Shown: piece after piece, positions 6,508 through 8,235 of the stretch
Layout of the letters: every line of letters begins with the position of its first letter
How positions within the stretch are numbered: position 1 is the stretch's first letter
Assembly: GCA_020216655.1 (NCBI GenBank)
Contig: JAIWNU010000181.1
Location: 1-8,235 of the forward strand
DNA: 8,235 nucleotides
Direction of reading: 5' to 3'
Source: Treponema sp.
GTDB lineage: Bacteria; Spirochaetota; Spirochaetia; Treponematales; Breznakiellaceae
The notes under the pieces: generated by a model
What the model was told of the DNA's origin: nothing
The model's database searches: none
What the model saw: the letters and a program-made list of their open reading frames with translations, nothing else
Translations under genes and position numbers: made by a program

Positions 6508-7779
6508 ATGGGAAATCTTGATGCAGTCTTTGCTTCCCTCAAGGAAGCACAAAAGAGCCTTGCGTTAGCCAGCCGGAAAGACAAAGACGAAGGCCTCAGT
6601 GCAGTAATGAAGGCTATAGATGCGGACCGGCAGACTATTCTTGCAGCCAACAAGCTTGACGTTGAGCGGGCCCGTGCATCGGGTATGAAAGAAGCCCTGG
6701 TAGACCGGCTTGTCTTAAACGACAAACGGATCAATGAAATGATCGACGGTATCGACGTGGTAATACGGCAGGATGATCCCATCGGCCGGGTCCTCGACGG
6801 CTGGACATTACCCAACGGGCTCTTTATAGAAAAGATAACCGTCCCTCTGGGAACTGCGGCGATCATTTACGAATCCCGCCCGAACGTTACGGTGGACGCC
6901 TTTTGCCTAGCCTACAAGGCTGGCTGCGCCATATTGCTCCGGGGGAGCTCCGCAGCCCTTGAGTCCAATCGCGCCCTGGTCACCACCATGAAGAGGGCAC
7001 TTGCGGAAGTGAACCGCTTCCCTGATGCTGTTGCTTTGGCTGACTCAGGAAATCGGGACGAGGTAGATGAAATCCTTACCGCCCGGGGTAAGGTGGATGT
7101 GGTTATTCCCCGGGGCGGCCGGGACCTCATTCGCCGTGTGGTGGACAATGCACGGGTGCCGGTCATCGAAACCGGTGAAGGAAACTGCCACATTTATGTG
7201 GAACCCAGTGCCGACTTTGAAAGTGCCCTGGCCATAGTGGAAAATGCAAAGATCCAAAAACCCGGAGCCTGCAACGCCGTGGAAACCCTGCTTGTCCACC
7301 GGGATGTGGCTCATCAATTTATACCCCTCCTTGCCCAGCGGCTTGCAGGCCGAGTCCTGCTGCGCTGCTGTGATCGTAGTAGGGCCATACTGGACAGTAC
7401 ACAGGGGCTGCCTACCGCGCTCAAGGTAGAGGCCGCAACCGAAGCAGACTGGGAAACTGAATACCTGGACTATATCCTTGCCATTAGGGTTGTCGATTCC
7501 CTCGACGAAGCCATAAACCATATTAACCGCTACGGCACTAAACATTCGGAAGCGATACTCACCAATAACCTTGCATCAAGCCAGGAGTTCGAACGGCGGG
7601 TCGATGCGGCCTGTGTGTACACCAATGCCTCCATTCGCTTTACTGACGGTGGCCAGTTTGGTTTCGGGGCAGAGCTTGGCATTAGCACCCAAAAGTTCCA
7701 TGCCCGGGGGCCTATGGGCCTTGAAGCCCTGACCACAATCAAGTATCGTGTACGGGGAACAGGTCAAATACGGGAGTAA
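6508..7779 (+). CDS. proA: Gamma-glutamyl phosphate reductase (glutamate-5-semialdehyde dehydrogenase)
   Basis: A 423-residue cytosolic enzyme that reduces gamma-glutamyl phosphate with NADPH to glutamate 5-semialdehyde, the second step of proline synthesis from glutamate. It belongs to the aldehyde dehydrogenase superfamily. Visible markers are LGTAAIIYESRPNVTVDAFCLAYKAG and LLRGSSAALESN in the cofactor domain, VDVVIPRGGRDLI, ETGEGNCHIYVE, the catalytic cysteine Cys255 in KPGACNAVETLLVH, and the C-terminal FTDGGQFGFGAELGISTQK and HARGPMGLEALTT. Length is close to the usual 410-425. The ATG at 6508 has an AGAGGGTG ribosome site about nine bases upstream. The gene starts 14 bases after livF with no terminator or clear promoter between them, so it is probably on the liv transcript. 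It would work on the product of the kinase encoded just downstream. Confidence 0.96.
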   Translation: MGNLDAVFASLKEAQKSLALASRKDKDEGLSAVMKAIDADRQTILAANKLDVERARASGMKEALVDRLVLNDKRINEMIDGIDVVIRQDDPIGRVLDGWTLPNGLFIEKITVPLGTAAIIYESRPNVTVDAFCLAYKAGCAILLRGSSAALESNRALVTTMKRALAEVNRFPDAVALADSGNRDEVDEILTARGKVDVVIPRGGRDLIRRVVDNARVPVIETGEGNCHIYVEPSADFESALAIVENAKIQKPGACNAVETLLVHRDVAHQFIPLLAQRLAGRVLLRCCDRSRAILDSTQGLPTALKVEAATEADWETEYLDYILAIRVVDSLDEAINHINRYGTKHSEAILTNNLASSQEFERRVDAACVYTNASIRFTDGGQFGFGAELGISTQKFHARGPMGLEALTTIKYRVRGTGQIRE

Positions 7780-7793
7780 TTATAAAAGCCATC

Positions 7794-8235
7794 ATGATAC
7801 CTCAGTTAATTGAAGACGCCCGAAAGATTGTAATAAAAGTTGGGTCCAATACGCTGGCGGACAAGCAGGGGCATATAAACCGCGCGTTCCTTGCTGAATT
7901 CGCCGAGCAGGTGGCGGATTTGCTTGCTCAGGGTAAGCAGGTTGTACTCGTGTCCTCCGGCGCCCGGATTGCGGGCATATCCACCATTGGGAAATGGGAG
8001 CGGAAACGGGACATTCACTACAAGCAGGCCCTCTGTGCGGTCGGCCAGGTGGAGCTGATGGAAGCCTGGCGCAAGGCCTTTGAACCTAAAAATATTCATA
8101 TCGGCCAGCTCCTCCTCACCGCCGATGATTTTTCCAACGATATACGGACTCTGCACATGCGGAATACCCTCTTTACTTTAGTAGACGAAGGGGTGGTTCC
8201 CATCATTAACGAAAACGATTCGGTTTGTGTTGATG
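7794..8235 (+). CDS. proB: Glutamate 5-kinase, N-terminal part (3' end outside window)
   Basis: The frame opens with ATG at 7794 and runs to the window end without a stop: 147 full codons of a protein usually about 260-370 residues long. The enzyme phosphorylates glutamate to gamma-glutamyl phosphate, the committed and usually proline-inhibited step of proline synthesis. It is an amino-acid-kinase fold protein. Seen in order: ARKIVIKVGSNTL with Lys15 in the nucleotide-binding N-terminus, VVLVSSGARIAG (Ser54, Ser55, Gly56), KQALCAVGQVELMEAW, HIGQLLLTADDF, RNTLFTLVDEGVVPIINENDSV. The last motif holds conserved substrate-binding residues. The start lies 14 bases after proA. Its ribosome site is weak: GGGAG at 7772-7776 is 17 bases away, so coupling to proA translation is likely. 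Whether a C-terminal PUA domain is present cannot be seen. The order proA-proB is the reverse of the E. coli proBA operon. Confidence 0.95.
   Translation, partial: MIPQLIEDARKIVIKVGSNTLADKQGHINRAFLAEFAEQVADLLAQGKQVVLVSSGARIAGISTIGKWERKRDIHYKQALCAVGQVELMEAWRKAFEPKNIHIGQLLLTADDFSNDIRTLHMRNTLFTLVDEGVVPIINENDSVCVD

Noticed and set aside
7045..7545. A 166-codon minus-strand frame inside proA
   Set aside because: It is antisense to the conserved catalytic region of proA, with no ribosome site or family resemblance; a shadow of codon bias.

Overview
The window reads as an ordinary bacterial chromosome segment, densely coded and of moderate G+C, with an AT-rich intergenic region at its centre. No rRNA, tRNA, CRISPR array, transposase or phage gene is visible. 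Gene content and style (a lipoprotein substrate-binding protein with an LAGC lipobox, CGG-rich arginine codons, an unusual tandem nucleoside-diphosphate kinase, the order proA then proB) made me think of a spirochaete of the Treponema/Spirochaeta type. That is an impression without database support and should be held loosely.

Layout. Positions 1-402 hold the C-terminal part of an FKBP-type peptidyl-prolyl isomerase, whose 5' end lies outside the window. It converges on a minus-strand gene (1667 to 483) for a double-domain nucleoside-diphosphate kinase, with a strong, probably bidirectional hairpin terminator between them (425-461). The 156-bp region 1668-1823 carries two divergent sigma-70-like promoters. 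One drives the kinase gene leftwards and the other drives a rightward operon. A perfect 12-bp inverted repeat flanks the -35 box of the rightward promoter, and a 9-bp direct repeat covers its -10 box; together they make a good candidate operator.

The rightward operon is livJ-livH-livM-livG-livF-proA-proB. The first five genes encode a complete ABC importer of the branched-chain/hydrophobic amino acid (HAAT) family: lipoprotein receptor, two permeases and two ATPases. A perfect 11-bp stem separates the receptor gene from the permease genes, which suggests higher receptor than permease expression. The genes from livH to livF overlap or nearly touch. Fourteen bases after livF comes proA (gamma-glutamyl phosphate reductase), and fourteen bases after proA comes proB (glutamate 5-kinase), cut off by the window end. 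Amino-acid import and the first two steps of proline synthesis from glutamate therefore appear to share one transcript.

I did not find a clearly new biological system. The points most worth a second look are the tandem kinase with a catalytically degenerate first half, the operator-like repeats at the liv promoter, and the joining of a liv transporter to proline synthesis.
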